64,000 bases of DNA. Origin: Cervus elaphus (taxonomy: Eukaryota; Chordata; Mammalia; Artiodactyla; Cervidae). The stretch covers positions 101,046,015 to 101,110,014 of the forward strand of contig NC_057823.1 of assembly GCF_910594005.1 (NCBI RefSeq). The letters are read 5' to 3'. A program made the position numbers and the translations under genes. Of the stretch, positions 1 through 12,085 are shown piece by piece (the first letter of the stretch is position 1; each line of letters opens with the position of its first letter). Below the pieces are notes generated by a model, which was not told the DNA's origin, did not search any database, and worked only from the letters and a program-made list of their open reading frames with translations.

Positions 1-2870
1 ATCTTCATATAATACCATGAAGTCTCTGCCCATAAGTCAGTCTCATAGCTAGAGATATAAAGGAGGGTGACAGACATAGGTTTGAGTCGTGATGTGGCTG
101 TGTGACCTTTTGGCAGTTACTTGAACTCTCTGAGCTTATTCAGCTGTAAAGTATAACCTACCTGGAATGTTCTTGTGAGAGTATGAGCTACTTTGTACAA
201 AATACCAGGCAGATGATACTTCAATTTTTTTTCCATATTTTAGTTAACTTTTCAACTAAAGATTTTTAAAATTTTATACTTGACAATACAATAAAACTTA
301 GGCCAGTTCAATTATCTATGTGTTTGTATATAAAAAGTTAAAAATTGACTTAGAAGTGAACTTCTCCAGACATTTTGTGAGCATTTACTAAATGCCTCGC
401 AAGGCTGCAGGTGCTGGGAGTACAGGGTGAAAGACAGGAGCAAAACCTCAAAGTCTATACAGTCTGGTTGGAGAGGAGTTAAGTAAGCTGATACTTCGGA
501 GGCCTGCTCTCCTTAAAGAATGCAAGTTGGGTGGGATTCTCATCAGAGGAAGTGTCCTTGAGGAGGAAGAGTTTAATTGAACCTTGAATGAGAAAGTGAG
601 TACAAGAGTGTCAGGCAGAGAGTTGGGGAAGGGGTTTTCGCAGAAGAGAGAACAGTGGAGAAGAGAGATTAAAAACTGGTAGAAACTTGGCATGACTGAA
701 AAGGGGTTTTTTTTTGTTTGTTTTTTTTGTTTTTCTGGTGATGTAACAAGGGCCCAGATCATAAACACCTCATGTGTTATGCTACAATGTTTAATTTTTC
801 TTCTGGTGTTACTTTGGGGAAGCATGTGAAAGAATTTGTGCCAGCAAGTGACTTTAATTAAACACGTAGCTTAGAAAACTCTGACTTCGCTTAGAAAACT
901 TTACTAAACCAGTTTTTTTCTGGTATATTTCATTCTAGTTCTTTCTAGTCGTACACTGACTTGACTTTCATATCAGAGGAAACAATTATCTTGTTAATCC
1001 TGAGACTGGCATCACATGGATGTTAGACACTTGCATATTTATGACCTTTCTTGCAAAGCTGTGTAAATTGCCATGCAGATCTTTAAATTTTAGTAGCTCC
1101 CAGCAGTGAGATACCAAGTTCATCACATCTGACAGTCTCATTTCTTAATTTATAGCGTGAGGCCACGGAGGGAAATTCTGCTCCTGGGTACCACCCAGCA
1201 CCCCAAGGCTTTTAGCATAGTTGGCACAAGGCTGTCACAGACATTTGTTCCAACGCACGTCTCGCGTGGTGAGGCTGCTTCATCTAAGTATATTGTTCTT
1301 GACAGTGAACAGTAAGAAACCACTGGTGGATGTGTTTTACATTGCACATCACCCAGTTTCTTTCTGCAGCCTGATTTAGAGACACAAGAACATTTGCTCA
1401 GCATAGCCTTCTGGAGCCTCCTGGTTCTTTGGCCTTGATTCAGACAAATAACAGCAGTCTGTGCGTGTTGCATATCATCTGCCCCCGTTTCTGGCTGTAA
1501 GCAGGAAGCATGTTAGGAGTCCCAGCCACTGAGGCTGGCTTGGGTGTTCTCTGGGATTCTAGGCTTAGTCTCTAACCTGTCTAGGAAACCTTCACTTCCC
1601 TTCCAGGCCACAGGCAGTGCACTTTTTCTCCTGTGTGAGCCAGCCTCCCAGCCAAGAAGCAGTCTTTTTCCTTGTCCTTGTCCCTGACAGCCCTCGGCTC
1701 TGCCTAAATTCCTGACTCTGACCTTGCTTGGTGCCAGTTTCTCAAGACGCAAATCTATGAAAGCAGCATGAAAGTATCACCTAACAGTGTTTTGAACGAG
1801 TCAAATTATGTAATAGAACCAACTAAGAGATGTCGTGTCATGGGGAAAAAATGTGTGGTTTGGGGTCAGAGAGTATACCATTTGTGAAATTGGATCTCCC
1901 AGATAGATACCGACGTGCTGGTTACTGCACTGGCTGTCTCACACGCGTCACCCACAGCCCGTCAGAGAGGTTTCCACGCAGAAACCGGGCCTTTGAGGGC
2001 TGGCGCGCATGTCCCGGGTACATGCCTTTTACGGGGAGGTTGTGGGACTCGGCTCCAGATAGGTCTTTCTGCCTGTGCTTCTTTGACCATGAAACACTGT
2101 CTCTCAGCAGTGTCTTTAGATAAAGTGAATATTTTATTAAATAATGCATTACCCTGGTATAGTGCTTTGAGGTTTATGAAGTGCTTTCATTTATGTATCA
2201 TTTGATTTACAGAACAACTCTGGGGTAAGTATAACGATCCCTGTTTCACAAGACAGAAAACTGAGGCTCTGTAAGGTTAGGTGATTTGAAGCAGTTTATA
2301 AATGGCAAAACCAGTGTTCATAAACTTTAGAAAAAGCCGCAAGAACTCTGTCAGTGGGATGTACTCACATTGTTCCCCCTGCTAAGGGCAGACACTGTGT
2401 CCTGTTGGTTACTGTGGCCAAAGAGCTATTAATTACACTGATCCCCAAATGGGAAATGCACACGCTGTTTTAGTCCAGTTCCAGATTCCCACTGCTTTAG
2501 CTTTGGTTTACACACTCTCCGTGTAATGCTTACTTTTCTACCTGAGTACATAGAGTACCTTCCAAGGATGGACATACTGAATATATATATCTACCTCACA
2601 GGGTTGTTTCACATTGGGCAACTAACAGACAGATTTCTGTTTACATGTGCTTGTTTTCACATATAAAACTGTTCTTTGCTCCGGTCTTCATTATGATCTT
2701 AAAGCTGATGTGGCTATAATGATGGTGTATCAATGGTGTATAATGATGGTGTATTGTACTTTTCTTGACCTTGTTTTCAAATACCTTCCCCTCCCCACCC
2801 CTCCCATGGGGAGAGCTCTATGCATTTTAGTAGTTGAGTCTTTACTTAGTTACTTTATTTTCTTCTTCAG
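1..2870 (+). other. PAM: PAM intron upstream of E1 (3' part)
   Basis: No coding exon was found here. In particular, I could not find the preceding PHM exon with the His-His pair of the CuH site. The stretch holds T-rich runs near 708-735, a CpG-dense patch at about 1905-2040 and a MIR-like remnant at about 2150-2340. It ends in a T/C-rich tract and a TTCTTCAG acceptor at 2863-2870. No ruminant SINE was recognised. Confidence 0.8.
2150..2340. repeat. MIR-like old SINE remnant
   Basis: The stretch has the usual MIR core wording: a bulk-of-counts phrase, then an aactgaggctc block, then a gtaaggttaggtgattt block. It is diverged, as expected for an ancient mammalian SINE. Boundaries are approximate. 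Confidence 0.55.
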
Positions 2871-2956
2871 GTTTTGTGATGAAGGCACCTGTACAGATAA
2901 AGCCAATATTCTCTATGCCTGGGCAAGAAATGCTCCCCCAACGAGACTCCCCAAAG
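2871..2956 (+). CDS. PAM: PAM exon E1: PHM, disulfide-rich segment
   Basis: This 86-bp exon encodes 28 full codons running from FCDEGTC to TRLPK. It begins with the last base of a Trp codon (phase 2) and ends one base into a Gly codon (phase 1). The acceptor is TTCTTCAG and the donor is AAAG|GTATAC. The two cysteines in FCDEGTC match PHM Cys126 and Cys131 in rat numbering, each of which pairs with an upstream cysteine, so they stabilise the first PHM subdomain. The Asn-Ile-Leu-Tyr-Ala-Trp stretch is strongly conserved in the family. The donor departs from the consensus at +5 but is otherwise normal. Identity is very secure from the continuous match to PAM. Confidence 0.96.
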
Positions 2957-4686
2957 GTATACCTGAGGCCTCTTGGATGGTCTTATATTAAGCTGCTTAG
3001 TTTTTGATTCCAAAGTATTTTTTATCATATGTTCTTTCCAGCAGCTGTTGGCCATGTTCTATGTTGTAATTTCACACTAAAGTACCCTTACTACCTGCTT
3101 GTATTGAATAGGTTTCATTTAGGTAGTTATTCTTCCTCTGCCTCTGTTTGGTAAGTAATTTGCTCACACAACAGTTTAGATAGAATTAGAAAGTAGCTGG
3201 GTATACCTCAAATCACCTTTGGCCTGAGGCACATTGGTTCTTGACAGCAGGAGCATTCCACGAGCCAAGAGAGCCAGGAATTAAGTAAATCGCCATTTCA
3301 GCAAACAAATTTTTTCTTTTTAATAGTTCTGGAGCCTGGCTATTTAATGTGATGCCAAACCTTAGCTGGCTGTCTGAGTTCCCCTCTAAATTGTTCATAG
3401 CTTCCAAGGTGTGAGAGAATTACGAGAGTCTCCTTTATTACGGGGATCTCTCTTAGTATCAGAGTGAACGTGCGGTCCTGACGCCAGAAGGACTGCCGTG
3501 GTTCAGGGATGGGGTAGTGGCATCTTGCAATGCCTCCCCAACTGCCGCCTGCACTAATTTTTAATTTTTTTAATCTTTTTAGACAGCTTTAAAGGTTACT
3601 TCCTATTTATAGTTAGTACTAAATGTTGCCTAAATTCCTCATGTCATGTAAGACTTGAGCCTTGAGCCTCTCGAGTCCTACAGTTTGATGTCTGTTTTGC
3701 TTTACTTCAAATGAGTGCTAGAATCTTCTCTAGAGTTTTTCCAGGCAGCCACTACCAAACAAGTTTGGAAATTAAAAGGAAGGTTTGTCATAGATTTGTT
3801 GATGTTTTTAAGATACATTAGTAGAGAAGGTAAGACATTTTTTTCTCTGTCTGTAAATATTTTCTCTGCAGTTTTTTTTTTTTTCTAGTTTACTAGCAAA
3901 CTTTGCTAGTAAGACTCTTAGGAATCCTTCAGATTCCAATAATTTACTGACATCATAATCTAGTAAGTAGTTGGTTTCTTCAGTGATGTTTTTGCAGATA
4001 CCTGTTTTCACATGGGAAAAAAAACAGTTCGCCTGAGATGATCTTAAGAAGTCTCATTTCCTGTATTCCATCAGAGTAAAAATGGATATGTGAGTGAGTG
4101 AAAGTCACTCCGTCCTGTCTAGCTCTTTGCGACCCCATGGACTATAGCCCACCAGACTCCTCTGTCCCTGGAATTCTCCAGGCCAGAATACTGGAGTGGG
4201 AGCCTCTCCCTTCTGCAGGGGATCTTCCCAACCCAGGAATCTAACTGGGGTCTCCTGCGTTGCAGTCTGTTTCTTTACCAGCTGAGCTACCAGGGAAGCC
4301 CAAAAATGGATATAAGTAAATGCAAAACAAAGTGAAAAAATAGGTTTGTGTGTGTCTGTTATGTAATCAACAAGGACAGAATTTCATTCTCTTTATTTTG
4401 TTCTGTTTCTTGAAAAGTGAATGAGTTGTCCTCTTAAAGTATAAGTGATTACTCTAGTTCAGAAGTAGAGATTACAAATAGAATTCCATCAGAGTTTTGA
4501 GGAGAAATAATAGATTATATCAGAGACTTTCATTGAACAGCTAGTTTATTGTTATTTTCATATAATTGCATATGTTACATGCTATTTTCTTTCCATTTGG
4601 GTTTCATAGATCAGCTATCTTTGATTAGCTCTATTTTAGAGTTCCATTTCTAAAATACTAATTTATCTTCTTTTGAAAATCTTCAG
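2957..4686 (+). other. PAM: PAM intron E1-E2 (1730 bp)
   Basis: This intron carries no coding sequence. A Bov-tA SINE with a clean target-site duplication lies at 4090-4301. Pyrimidine runs occur near 3871-3884. The rest is unremarkable AT-rich sequence. Confidence 0.9.
4090..4301 (-). mobile_element. Bov-tA SINE, full-length, antisense
   Basis: Read on the minus strand it begins GGGCTTCCCTGGTAGCTCAG, the tRNA-Glu-like head, continues through the BovA body and ends at the tail shared with BovB. It is flanked by the perfect 12-bp direct repeat aaaaatggatat at 4078-4089 and 4302-4313. This proves insertion by target-primed reverse transcription and fixes both ends. Confidence 0.93.
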
Positions 4687-4770
4687 GTGTTGGATTCAGA
4701 GTTGGTGGAGAGACTGGAAGCAAATACTTTGTCCTCCAAGTACACTATGGGGATATTAGTGCTTTTAGAG
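4687..4770 (+). CDS. PAM: PAM exon E2: PHM, CuH ligand His (VHYGD)
   Basis: This 84-bp exon encodes VGFRVGGETGSKYFVLQ then VHYGDISAFR. It is phase 1 at both ends, so its removal would keep the frame but delete a copper ligand. The acceptor is TCTTCAG and the donor is the near-consensus GAG|GTAAGT. The His in VHYGD corresponds to rat His172. With His107 and His108, encoded upstream of the window, it holds the electron-transfer copper CuH (CuA). The first codon is split with E1 (Lys-Gly join). It lies 25 kb before the next exon, the longest intron in the window. Confidence 0.97.
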
Positions 4771-4926
4771 GTAAGTTTTGAAATGTTGAAATTAAGCTCA
4801 ACTTTCAGTACTACATTGTTTAAACTATATGCACTAACTGTTACCTATATAATAAAATAAAGAATTAACTATACCCTCTGCCCACTAGGAAACAGCTGCT
4901 TTTGTGTCCTGGAATTTGGGACTGTG

Positions 4927-5088
4927 GAAGTGAGAAGTGTTAGTCGTGTTTGACTCTCTGCCACCCTGTGGATTGGGGCCCTCCAGGCTGGAATAGTGGA
5001 ATGGGTTGCCATTTCCTTCTCCAGGGGATCTTCCCAACCCAGGTCTCCTGCATTGCAGGCAGATTCTTTACCATTTGAGCCACTAGAC
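4927..5088 (-). mobile_element. Bov-tA SINE, diverged, antisense
   Basis: The minus strand matches the BovA body, with blocks equivalent to gaagatcccctggagaagg and ggcaacccattcc. The tRNA-like head is shortened, because the text stops soon after the gagcc...tagtg block. No clear target duplication was found. Confidence 0.85.
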
Positions 5089-7701
5089 ATGAGTTTTATT
5101 TTGAAAGTTACAGTCTCTTACACACATATTCTCTTATTCATCCTACTGTGCTTTCTCTTACACTGACTTTAGGGTTCTCTTCCTTTCCAGGGTATTATCT
5201 TATCCACTGTCTCCTATTAAGAGGTTCCTTCTAAGCAGCAGCATTGGAAAGAATAGAGACTAGTAATTAATATCTATTCCTAGAAGCAAGTCACTGGAGA
5301 GTCACCAGGTTTCGTGATAGCAGGGAAGTTCTCAGATACTCGGGCTCACGTCAGTGCTGTCTGTAATCCACACTTCTCACTTCATCTGTTGTCAACTGCA
5401 TTGGTGTACAGACCCCTTCCACTCCACAGAGGCTTCTGAATATTGCCTGGGAAACTTGCTGGTCTACCCATACGACTAGGCACTCTGCTTAAGTGCTCCT
5501 TTTCTCATTATAGAATCTTTAGCATGAGGATGGGGCCCTGTTCCCAAGGCAACCGAGACCGTAATTGTCACACCTTCTGCTGCATTTAATAAAACTCCAG
5601 CTGCATTCCAGGTTCACACTCTGGTGTTCACAGGAGTATAAACATTAAGCAGTCTTCTTGGCATGTCAGCCTTCCCCTTTGCCTTGCCGACATACGTGTT
5701 TTCTCGAGTTCTCTAATTCAACACTGTATCTCTACTAACTAACCTATTACATTCTGGTCTCTAGATACGTTAGCTTTCTATCCATCAACAAAGCGTAGAA
5801 GTACGTGTCCATCTCCGCCTGTGAAATCTCCCCAGGGCCTTTGCTGAGAGAGCACCCCATGGTGAGGGTGACAATGGGTTCTCCCATTCAGGGCTGGGAC
5901 AGTAAGTACAGCCTTCCTCTGGAAAAGGAGGTTGGAAAGAATAAATTTAAGTCAACTATATGCTTCAGTTAAAATTTTTAGAAAGAATAAATTTATGCAG
6001 TTGAAAAATTATAATTAGTATTGCCATCAGATGTATTACCGATTAAACAAGCTCCTGTGGACCAGCTCATGAGCCTAACTTCCAAGTAAAACCTGTTTTA
6101 TATTTAAAGTATGCTGTGAGTTATATATAAATAGCTTTCCATTTTTGGCACAGAACCTAAAGTCTTAAGTTGTTAATTATAGCACTGAGCCAAGGTTTTG
6201 TTGAAAACAGAGGAATAAATAATGTTCGTGTTTGAGGAACAAAGACACAAATTATCTGCTCTAAAATTTGCCATGTGGGTGTCAGGGGAACAGGCCGATT
6301 CTAAGACTGCTGACTTCCAAAGCATTGACAAGACTATTATTTTTCCAAAGAAGTGGGGGAGGCTTTCCCCAGTCACCACAACTAAGGTAGCTGGTCATAC
6401 CCCACAACCCCCCCACCCCCAAATCTATCCGCTGTAGAACTCTAGACTTTCAACCTAATTCCTCTGAACTTTGTAGTACCTCCTTATAGATACTGCACCC
6501 CAGGGCGAAGGGAAAATACATAATATGCTAGTTTTTAAAACATATTGCTCTAATAATTTAACTTCTTACTGATGAAGAATTAATTTTGTTTTGTAATTTA
6601 TGTTTAATTTGGGATCATGAAAAAGTACTGATGTTTAATATATAAATATGTAGTTATTATTTACTATTAGAGACTGACTGGAAACTTTCATACTAGTGTT
6701 TCATTTTTCACTTTTCTGAGAAACGTTTTTCAAAGAGATGGTACATATGAGGTAGGAAGATTACTGGTCCTATAACTTGTAAATCTTATTATAATGTAAT
6801 AGAAATGTAAACAAAAAAGTTCACCCATGTAATTCATTCAGTAGCATTAGATACTATCTTGTGTCTTAAGCTATACCTGGATAGCTTAGAATAGTAAGTA
6901 AACAACATGAGAAAATATCAAATCTCACTAAAATAACAAGGGATCATTTTGCATTTATACTTAATTGGGTGTGAGTGGAGATTGAATTATAAAACCCAGG
7001 GCTGCCAGGGTTTACATGAATATTCTACAGCTTGGGGAGCTCTGTGAATTAGTGCAGTGTTTTGGAAAGCAGCTTTATCATATTATATACATTTTATATA
7101 AAACATTAAAACCTTGCTCTAGGCTTCTGTCCTCAACTAAAGGAAGGGTTTTGTTGGAATTTTTCGGTTTTGTTTTTTAAAGAGCTCCCTACCCACAGTT
7201 ATTTATATACCATTAACTAGTAATATGAAAACCTGGAAAGTTAACGAATGTCCTTAATAGGGGACTAATAAATAAATAAATGGTATAACAACAGAAATAG
7301 TGACTCATAAATTTTTATACAGACTACATAAAGCCATAGATATGCTTGTTTGTCTTCAAGGGTTAAAAGGAACAGGGAATAAAAGGAAGCAGTCAGTAAG
7401 CTGAAAGACAGGATTGTGCGATTTTTTCCCCCTTTACAATGTTATAATTCTTTTCCTGTTTTTAAACTCTCCTAATGTAAACACTGTGTTAGGTGCCTGC
7501 CAGTTAGCACACTACGCTTCCACTTACACCCTCCTAAAAGAAAGAGTGTTAAAGTAAATCTCTGTGTGCCTGATTAACTATAAGAAATGATATACTTTAA
7601 ACAGATTCTATATGGTGATCTCACAGTTACTGCCAGATGAACCTAGAAGTGGAATTACAGCATCATATCTTTTAATAATTAAAAATGAATTACATATGTT
7701 C

Positions 7702-7797
7702 TATATATGCACACATATATAGATGTGTGTACACATCTATACACATATGTATATATGCACACATATATAGATGTGTGTACACATCTATACACATTAT
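7702..7797. repeat. 48-bp tandem duplication with internal hairpin
   Basis: Two copies, at 7702-7749 and 7750-7797, match almost perfectly. Each holds a perfect 10-bp inverted repeat tatagatgtg / cacatctata around a tgta loop, at 7718-7741 and 7766-7789. The surroundings are rich in alternating TA/CA steps. Confidence 0.9.
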
Positions 7798-8463
7798 GTA
7801 TATTCTTACGTACTGAAGTAATCATCTTATTGAAGGTGCGAACTCTATGTTAAAATTATTAATGATATTTTTTAGAATATAAATTATAAATCAGAAGCAG
7901 ATTTGCACCACAAGGAAATCCCTACACTCTGTTCAAAAGTGAGAAAATGTTTGGCTTAAGCATATGAGCGTTTTCCTACACAAGGAAGGTTTAAGAGACT
8001 TGAGAAGCCTAGGACGTCTCTTTAATCATGCATCAACAGTGAAGGTAAAATGTCTTCTGATGTTTGTTGGAGAACATACCCTGAAGCCAGCTGGGTGCGT
8101 CCTGGACTGGGATGTCTAGTAGTGGGAAAAGATTGATCTGCGGGATTGCCTGAAATACTTGTTTTGGTTTGGTTTTTTGTTTTAGAAGTGGAGCAGAATG
8201 TGAAGCTGTAAACGCGACAGTTAAAGGGGGCCAGTCTTATTCGGTGCCATGCCAGTCTTACGTCAGATCTGGGCTGGTGCGGGCTGTGCTGATCTTCCTG
8301 CCCAGAGGAGTCTAGTACATTCTCACAGGAGAGACAAGCACAGGGACAGGACGCTTTTACGCGGAAGTAGGAATGCATCCCAGATACAGGGGCCATGGGG
8401 TGGCCGGCAGACGGGTCTGCCTGGAAGGGCAGGGGGACATCGTCTCGGAAAGACTTCTTAGAA

Positions 8464-9060
8464 GGTGAACCTTTTCAAGGACTCATACTGCAGATGGTGA
8501 CTGCAGACATGAAATTAAAAGATGCTTACTCCTTGGAAGGAAAGTTATGACCAACCTAGACAGCATATTAAAAAGCAGAGACATCACTTTGTCAACAAAG
8601 GTCCGTCTAGTCAAGGCTATGGTTTTTCCAGTGGTCATGTATGGATGTGAGGGCTGGACTGTGAAGAAAGCTGAGCGCTGAAGAAATTGATGCTTTTGAA
8701 CTGTGGTGTTGGAGAAGACTCTTGAGAGTCCCTCGGACTAAGGGAGATCCAACCAGTCCATCCTGAAGGAGATCAGTCCTGGGTGTTCATTGGAAGGACT
8801 GATGTTGAAGCTGAAACTCCAATACTTTGGCCACCTGATGGGAAGAGCTGACTCATTTGAAAAGCCTGATGTTGGGAGGGATTGGGGGCAGGAGGAGAAG
8901 GGGACGACAGAGGATGAGATGGTTGGCTGCATCACAGACTCAATGGACGCGAGTTTTAGTAAACTCTGGGAGTTGGTGATGGACAGGGAGGCCTGGTGTG
9001 CTGCAGTCCATGGGTTGCAGAGAGTCGGGCACAGCTGAGCGACAGGACTAAACTGAACTG
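8464..9060 (+). mobile_element. BovB LINE 3' fragment, sense
   Basis: The + strand translates in pieces into the C-terminal end of the RTE/BovB reverse transcriptase, with recognisable VVMYGCEGWTVKKAE, LEGLMLKLKLQYFGHLMGR and ELVMDREAWCAAVHG segments. It ends in the gactaaactgaactga tail. Stops and frameshifts show it is dead. It is 5'-truncated at the RRLLLGRK region. Confidence 0.88.
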
Positions 9061-9589
9061 ACATGGTAATCGAGCCTGCACTCAGGTGGGGCCAGGAGGA
9101 GACGTGTCCCAGACGGAGCAAAAGTGTGTGTGTGGATTTGGGCGTTGAGGAGCCTCAGGCCCACCCGGAGCTCTTGGTGACTTAGCCTTACTGGAGTGTG
9201 AAATGCCAAGGGACAAGTGGCAAGAGACGAAGAGAGAGCGGACAAGTGGGGGCCGGACCACACAGACCCTGTTAGGACTGCTCTGAAACCACCCAGCGTG
9301 TTTCCCAGCAGTAACCTGATCAGATTTTCACTTGGGTCTTTTGTGCATGACAAAGCCTCCAGCCTTAGGAAGAAAGATTGGGGCGTTAGGAGGCCAGGGC
9401 GGACCTGGATGGGGCCCTGGAAGGCCAGAATGAGTTTCTTTTTTTTTAATGTAAGCTTTAATTTTTTTTAGAAATTAATGTCCTGTAGAAAACAGAATGT
9501 AACCACATTAGAACTGCCTGTCCAGTATAAGCGTAGTCTTTGGTTACATGATCAAACTCTAAGACCAGATGGCCTGGCGACGGCACTTG

Positions 9590-9690
9590 CTAATTTTATT
9601 ATCCTCACCGAGTTTCTAAACCTCTCTGCTTTCCTCATCTGTAAAGTGGGATCATAGTGGTTCATATGAAGCTATCTGGTAAGCACTCCC
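9590..9690. repeat. MIR-like remnant
   Basis: The block reads tctaaacctctctgctttcctcatctgtaaa followed by a gtgggatcat block, typical of the MIR core in antisense wording. Boundaries are approximate. Confidence 0.5.
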
Positions 9691-10411
9691 ATGTTAGCCG
9701 CTCTCATAGTTTCTATAACAGGCTTTAAGGTGATATAAATTCCCCTAAATGCCACCTTTTGTCCTAGTTACCCATAATATAAAGAATATGTTGGTTACTT
9801 TTCAAGGGTGTCAGAATTTCTTGTTACATTTAGACGCAGAGCTGTATTTGCGTTTGTCACCTCGCCAGTGGAAGTGTCCTAGTCCGGCCCTGTTTCCTGC
9901 TCTCTGCAGCCATTTCTGTCATCCAGAGCCTCAGTTGTACAAAGATAAACTACAAGGCCGAGTCCCCTGCCCTTAAGGAAATTAGAATAGCAGAAACTAG
10001 AGGTTCCTCCTGGTCCTCTTTCTTTCTTTAGTTTTTTCATTGCCAGATTTTTTTCTAAGTAACGTCTTATTCCAACAGAGAAAATTCTCCTGAGATTGTT
10101 GCAGAAACGCACCACTTTTCTTCTAGATATTTTGGCCCAAGGGAATCTTAAAAGAACTGGACCTCTTCTTTGCAGAGTTTCTGGCAGTAGCTTACTAGTC
10201 TCCAACAATAACTCATTTCTCAAATCAGAAAACTCTTGCACTGACCAGCTCAAGTTGGAGCTGATGTTAAAAGGAGGCAAGAATTTCTTCCCAAGTGCAC
10301 AAGCTCTGACTGTCTTTGAGTTGGCAGAATTTCCAAGCTATAAACTATTCGTCCCTAAGTGCGTGGTGCCTATAAGAAAACTGACAGGTATTATCAGGGA
10401 TAGAGACCCCC

Positions 10412-10443
10412 ACACACACACATATACACACACACACACACAT
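10412..10443. repeat. (CA)n microsatellite
   Basis: An interrupted CA run with one TATA interruption, about 30 bp long. It is probably length-polymorphic. Confidence 0.9.
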
Positions 10444-11503
10444 CCAGAGCTTGCTTCTACGAACCCTTCCTTACAACCCTCAAAGTGCACCTATGTTTTA
10501 GCATTTTCCTGGGAGCACAGCAAAAATGTTCATTTTCCTTAGAGTGAGTGTTCGATGCTTATTTTCTAAATGAGATGAATGAAGCCTCGGACTCCTGTTT
10601 TCAATGCTCCATTATATAAGAGTGTGCCCTGAGAAGGTTCATCTCCAAATTTCTGAGGTTATATTAGTAAAATCACAAAATTCTAGCTGGAACTCTTAAA
10701 GAACAAAGCATTTTTGGTAGCCAAGCTTCCCAGAAAGCTAAGATTTTAACATTGTAAGTACCATAACCTTAAAACATTTTGGACAGAAATCTTTCCCAAA
10801 TACATGATGGGTCTGATGAAAGTGAAACAGGTGGCAGATGTTACGTACCTGATGCTCTGCCCAACACAGAGCAGACTGGCAATAAATGTTAGTTTATTCT
10901 TATCCTTTGGGGGATATCATAGTCTTCAGCGATTATTCTGAATATCAACTACTGTACAATAATTTCCTCCCAAATTTTAGGAGTAGACACAGATTTTTTG
11001 TGTTACTGGGCTTCTTGCCTTCTTCCGTCTACTTCTGTGTAATATAGTTTCCTCAGTTGTCAAGCTACTGCTTCAACTCGTTTTAATTCAGACAGAGCAG
11101 CGCGTGGAGGTGAAGATGAGTGAGAATGAATGTCTGCCCTCATCCGGTGGGGGCACATGAAAATAAAACAGTAACTGTGATCCCCAGAGCTGGAACAATC
11201 AGTGCAGTGAGAGAGGTGGGTGGGAAGCAAATAAGACCACACCTCGTTCAGAAAAAGATTCTGTGTTCCCAGATTGATCTCCTCTAGGCATCCTTCTCTC
11301 TCGTCCTAAGCTGATGATGTGGCATCTCGGCAGCCAGGTTTCATATAATTGTAAATTTAGAGTACACAGACTCTGAACGCCCTTAGAGGGCGTTCTTTGA
11401 ATAAAATCATGGGAACCCCGGGGCCTGGACTTGGTAGCCTTCAGACTTGGTTTCTCCTCACCCGCGTGTGTTGTTCCGCCCTGGCTGTGATCCATTGCCG
11501 TGC

Positions 11504-11680
11504 GGCTTCCCTGGTGACTCAGATAGTGAAGAATCCACCTGCAGTGCAGGAGACCCAGATTCAATCCCCCGGGGAAGGGAACAGCTACCCACTGCGGTAT
11601 TCTTGCCTGAAGAATTCCGTGGACAGAGGAGCCTGGCGCGCTGCAGTCCATGGGGTCGCAGAGAGCTGGGTACAGTGGAG
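11504..11680 (+). mobile_element. Bov-tA SINE, sense
   Basis: It starts GGCTTCCCTGGTGACTCAG and runs through the tRNA-like head, a modified B box (gattcaatccc) and the body (ttcttgcctgaagaattcc) to the gtcgcagagagctgggta tail. No clear target duplication was found. Confidence 0.9.
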
Positions 11681-11762
11681 GGACCAACGCTTTCACTTTT
11701 CTGTGTAGCTTAGTCCCACACAGGTGGGTGTTATTAGACATACGTGTTAGTAGACGTGGGCC

Positions 11763-11813
11763 ACGCATTCGTGAATGCGTGCTCACACGCATGTACATGC
11801 GTGTACACACACA
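11763..11813. repeat. Two adjacent inverted repeats in alternating purine-pyrimidine DNA
   Basis: acgcattc / gaatgcgt with a 2-nt loop occupies 11763-11780. Four bases later a perfect 20-bp palindrome (acacgcatgt joined to its complement) occupies 11785-11804. Bases 11784-11813 alternate pyrimidine-purine without a break. Confidence 0.9.
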
Positions 11814-12085
11814 GGCGCTTCCTTTCCACCACAACTGAAGCAGTAGCTGAGTAAGCGTGAGGTAAGCGGGGCAGTGCGGGGAGAAGGGAAAACAGAGGAC
11901 CCTGGAGGGGTTCTGATTCCACGGTGACTCCTGCTGCTTATCTGCCTCTTACAAGACTGCTCCCGGCAAGCTGTTGGAAAAAGCTTTGAAATCGTGAGCC
12001 CAGGAAAAATCCCTTGCTAATGCATTTTTGAACAAGGCAGAGCATAGATAAGTGGCAGGGCAGCTGTGCTTCAAATTATGTCATT

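Noticed and set aside
448..825. 125-codon open frame on the minus strand
   Set aside because: Low-complexity, Ser/Leu-rich, spans a T-rich run, resembles no family and has no promoter or splice support.
1..2870. Search for the preceding PHM exon with the His-His copper ligands
   Set aside because: No matching reading frame with acceptor and donor was found. The exon must lie upstream of the window.
8022..8396. 124-codon open frame on the minus strand
   Set aside because: CpG-rich unique DNA with no recognisable domain and no supporting signals.
10096..10542. 148-codon open frame on the + strand
   Set aside because: It runs through the (CA)n microsatellite, has no known domain and lies inside a PAM intron. 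Chance frame.
11199..11834. 211-codon open frame on the minus strand, longest in the window
   Set aside because: Its middle is an antisense Bov-tA and its end is the palindromic (TG)n-like tract. No conserved domain.
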